Positions 6,380 through 6,612 of a stretch of DNA of 6,612 bases are shown here, piece by piece. The DNA comes from an uncultured Verrucomicrobiota bacterium (GTDB lineage Bacteria > Verrucomicrobiota > Verrucomicrobiia > Limisphaerales > UBA9464): assembly GCA_903864375.1 (NCBI GenBank), contig CAIPFS010000311.1, forward strand, positions 1 to 6,612, written 5' to 3'. Each line of letters opens with the position of its first letter. Positions within the stretch are counted from its first letter, which is position 1. The notes below the pieces were generated by a model. That model made no database searches. It saw nothing but the letters and a program-made list of their open reading frames with translations, and had not been told where the DNA came from. A program made the translations under genes and the position numbers.

Positions 6380-6518
6380 GTAGCGCAGGTATTCCTACCT
6401 GCCGTTCCGCAGGTTTCCAAACCTGCCGGGCCGTCGGCCAGGTGCGTCGCAGTGAGATGGGGTCCAGCCCTGCCGACTGGAAGGTCGGCGAAACGGCAGA
6501 CAGGAATGTCTGCGCTAC
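6380..6518. repeat. 139-bp palindromic element with terminal inverted repeats and four hairpins (REP/MITE-like)
   Basis: The outer 27 bases (6380-6406 and 6492-6518) are inverted repeats matching at 23 of 27 positions, with ends gtagcgcag...cttgcgctac-like in form (GTAGCGC / GCGCTAC). Each side carries two small hairpins. Left: GCAGGTA-ttcc-TACCTGC (6385-6402) and GCAGGTTT-cc-AAACCTGC (6409-6426). Right: GCCGAC-tggaag-GTCGGC (6472-6489) and GCAGACA-ggaa-TGTCTGC (6496-6513). The four mismatches between the outer arms are two base-pair changes compensated within each hairpin. There is no transposase, so if mobile it would depend on enzymes elsewhere. It lies between apbE and the possible gene end at the right edge. 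Its translations match peptides I recall recurring in Verrucomicrobiota; genome-wide copy number cannot be seen here. Confidence 0.82.
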
Positions 6519-6527
6519 GGCGTGAGG

Positions 6528-6542
6528 CCCGTGGTTCACGGG
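6528..6542. other. Perfect 6-bp hairpin at the possible stop of the right-edge gene
   Basis: CCCGTG-gtt-CACGGG forms a perfect 6-bp stem with a 3-base loop. It overlaps the TGA (6538-6536) of the open frame at the right edge. No T-run follows on either strand, so it is not a standard intrinsic terminator. It lies 10 bases outside the palindromic element. Confidence 0.4.
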
Positions 6543-6612
6543 AAAGCCGCCCGAAGATCGGCGACCGAGGCCGTCCCGGTCGTCCCCAACTGATGTATGA
6601 CATGGCTGGCCG
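6536..6612 (-). CDS. Possible 3' end of a gene entering from the right (partial, hypothetical)
   Basis: On the minus strand the frame from the window edge to TGA at 6538-6536 is open for 24 codons and reads ASHVIHQLGTTGTASVADLR followed by AAFP. Most third positions are G or C, as in the neighbouring genes, and the sequence looks like an ordinary protein C-terminus with a final helix. If real, this gene lies upstream of apbE on the same strand, and the palindromic element sits 17 bases after its stop. The fragment is too short to assign a family. Confidence 0.35.
   Translation of the reverse strand, partial: ASHVIHQLGTTGTASVADLRAAFP

Noticed and set aside
6380..6518. CRISPR array
   Set aside because: The repeats are inverted hairpins without spacers of regular length.
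6306..6539. 78-codon upstream extension of apbE
   Set aside because: Most of it is translated palindromic repeat (AQTFLSAV...); the lipoprotein signal and GGAGG support the ATG at 6305.
6331..6603. 90-codon minus-strand ORF across the repeat
   Set aside because: Reads through the repeat in another frame and conflicts with the more gene-like frame ending at 6536.

Overview
The window looks like chromosomal DNA of a GC-rich member of the Verrucomicrobiota, probably near the Limisphaerales/Pedosphaera group. Three things point there. The first gene combines a short helical module with a Trp-rich DUF6600-type domain, a pairing I associate with that phylum. The second gene is a secreted beta-sandwich protein opening with an ETGFE...EGY motif and closing with a 'Y-S-L-E-A-T-T-D-F...R-R-F-Y-R' module, a style common in verrucomicrobial exported proteins. 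A palindromic intergenic repeat encodes junk peptides (AQTFLSAVSPTFQSAGL, SADIPVCRFADLPVGRAG) that I recall recurring in verrucomicrobial protein sets. The taxonomy is inference; there is no rRNA or other marker here.

Layout: four complete genes form two convergent pairs. On the plus strand are a Cys/Trp-rich DUF6600 lipoprotein (194-2254) and a secreted LamG-like beta-sandwich protein (2393-3388). On the minus strand, reading leftwards, are an ApbE-family FAD:protein FMN transferase lipoprotein (6305-5190) and a TPR protein of a conserved uncharacterised family (5062-3437). The pairs meet tail to tail across a 48-base gap at 3389-3436. Short open stretches at both edges (3-74 plus, 6612-6536 minus) may be the 3' ends of neighbouring genes.

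Between apbE and the TPR gene (5063-5189) lies the most interesting regulatory arrangement. A terminator-like hairpin plus T-run overlaps the apbE stop. Beyond it is a strong Shine-Dalgarno sequence driving a 13-codon reading frame (MDVDPLPILNQIQ) whose TAA overlaps the TPR start codon as TAATG. The TPR gene has no Shine-Dalgarno of its own, so translational coupling through this mini-ORF is a reasonable hypothesis.

The 307 bases upstream of apbE hold its ribosome binding site and a 139-bp palindromic element (6380-6518). The element has 27-bp terminal inverted repeats and four internal hairpins, and the differences between its two ends are compensated within each hairpin.

All four proteins are probably exported: two are predicted lipoproteins, one has a clear signal peptide and one a weak one. 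Apart from that shared cell-envelope location I see no pathway joining them. ApbE has no recognisable flavinylation target in the window, and the other three families have no established biochemical role. I see no complete novel defence or mobile system, CRISPR array, tRNA or rRNA.
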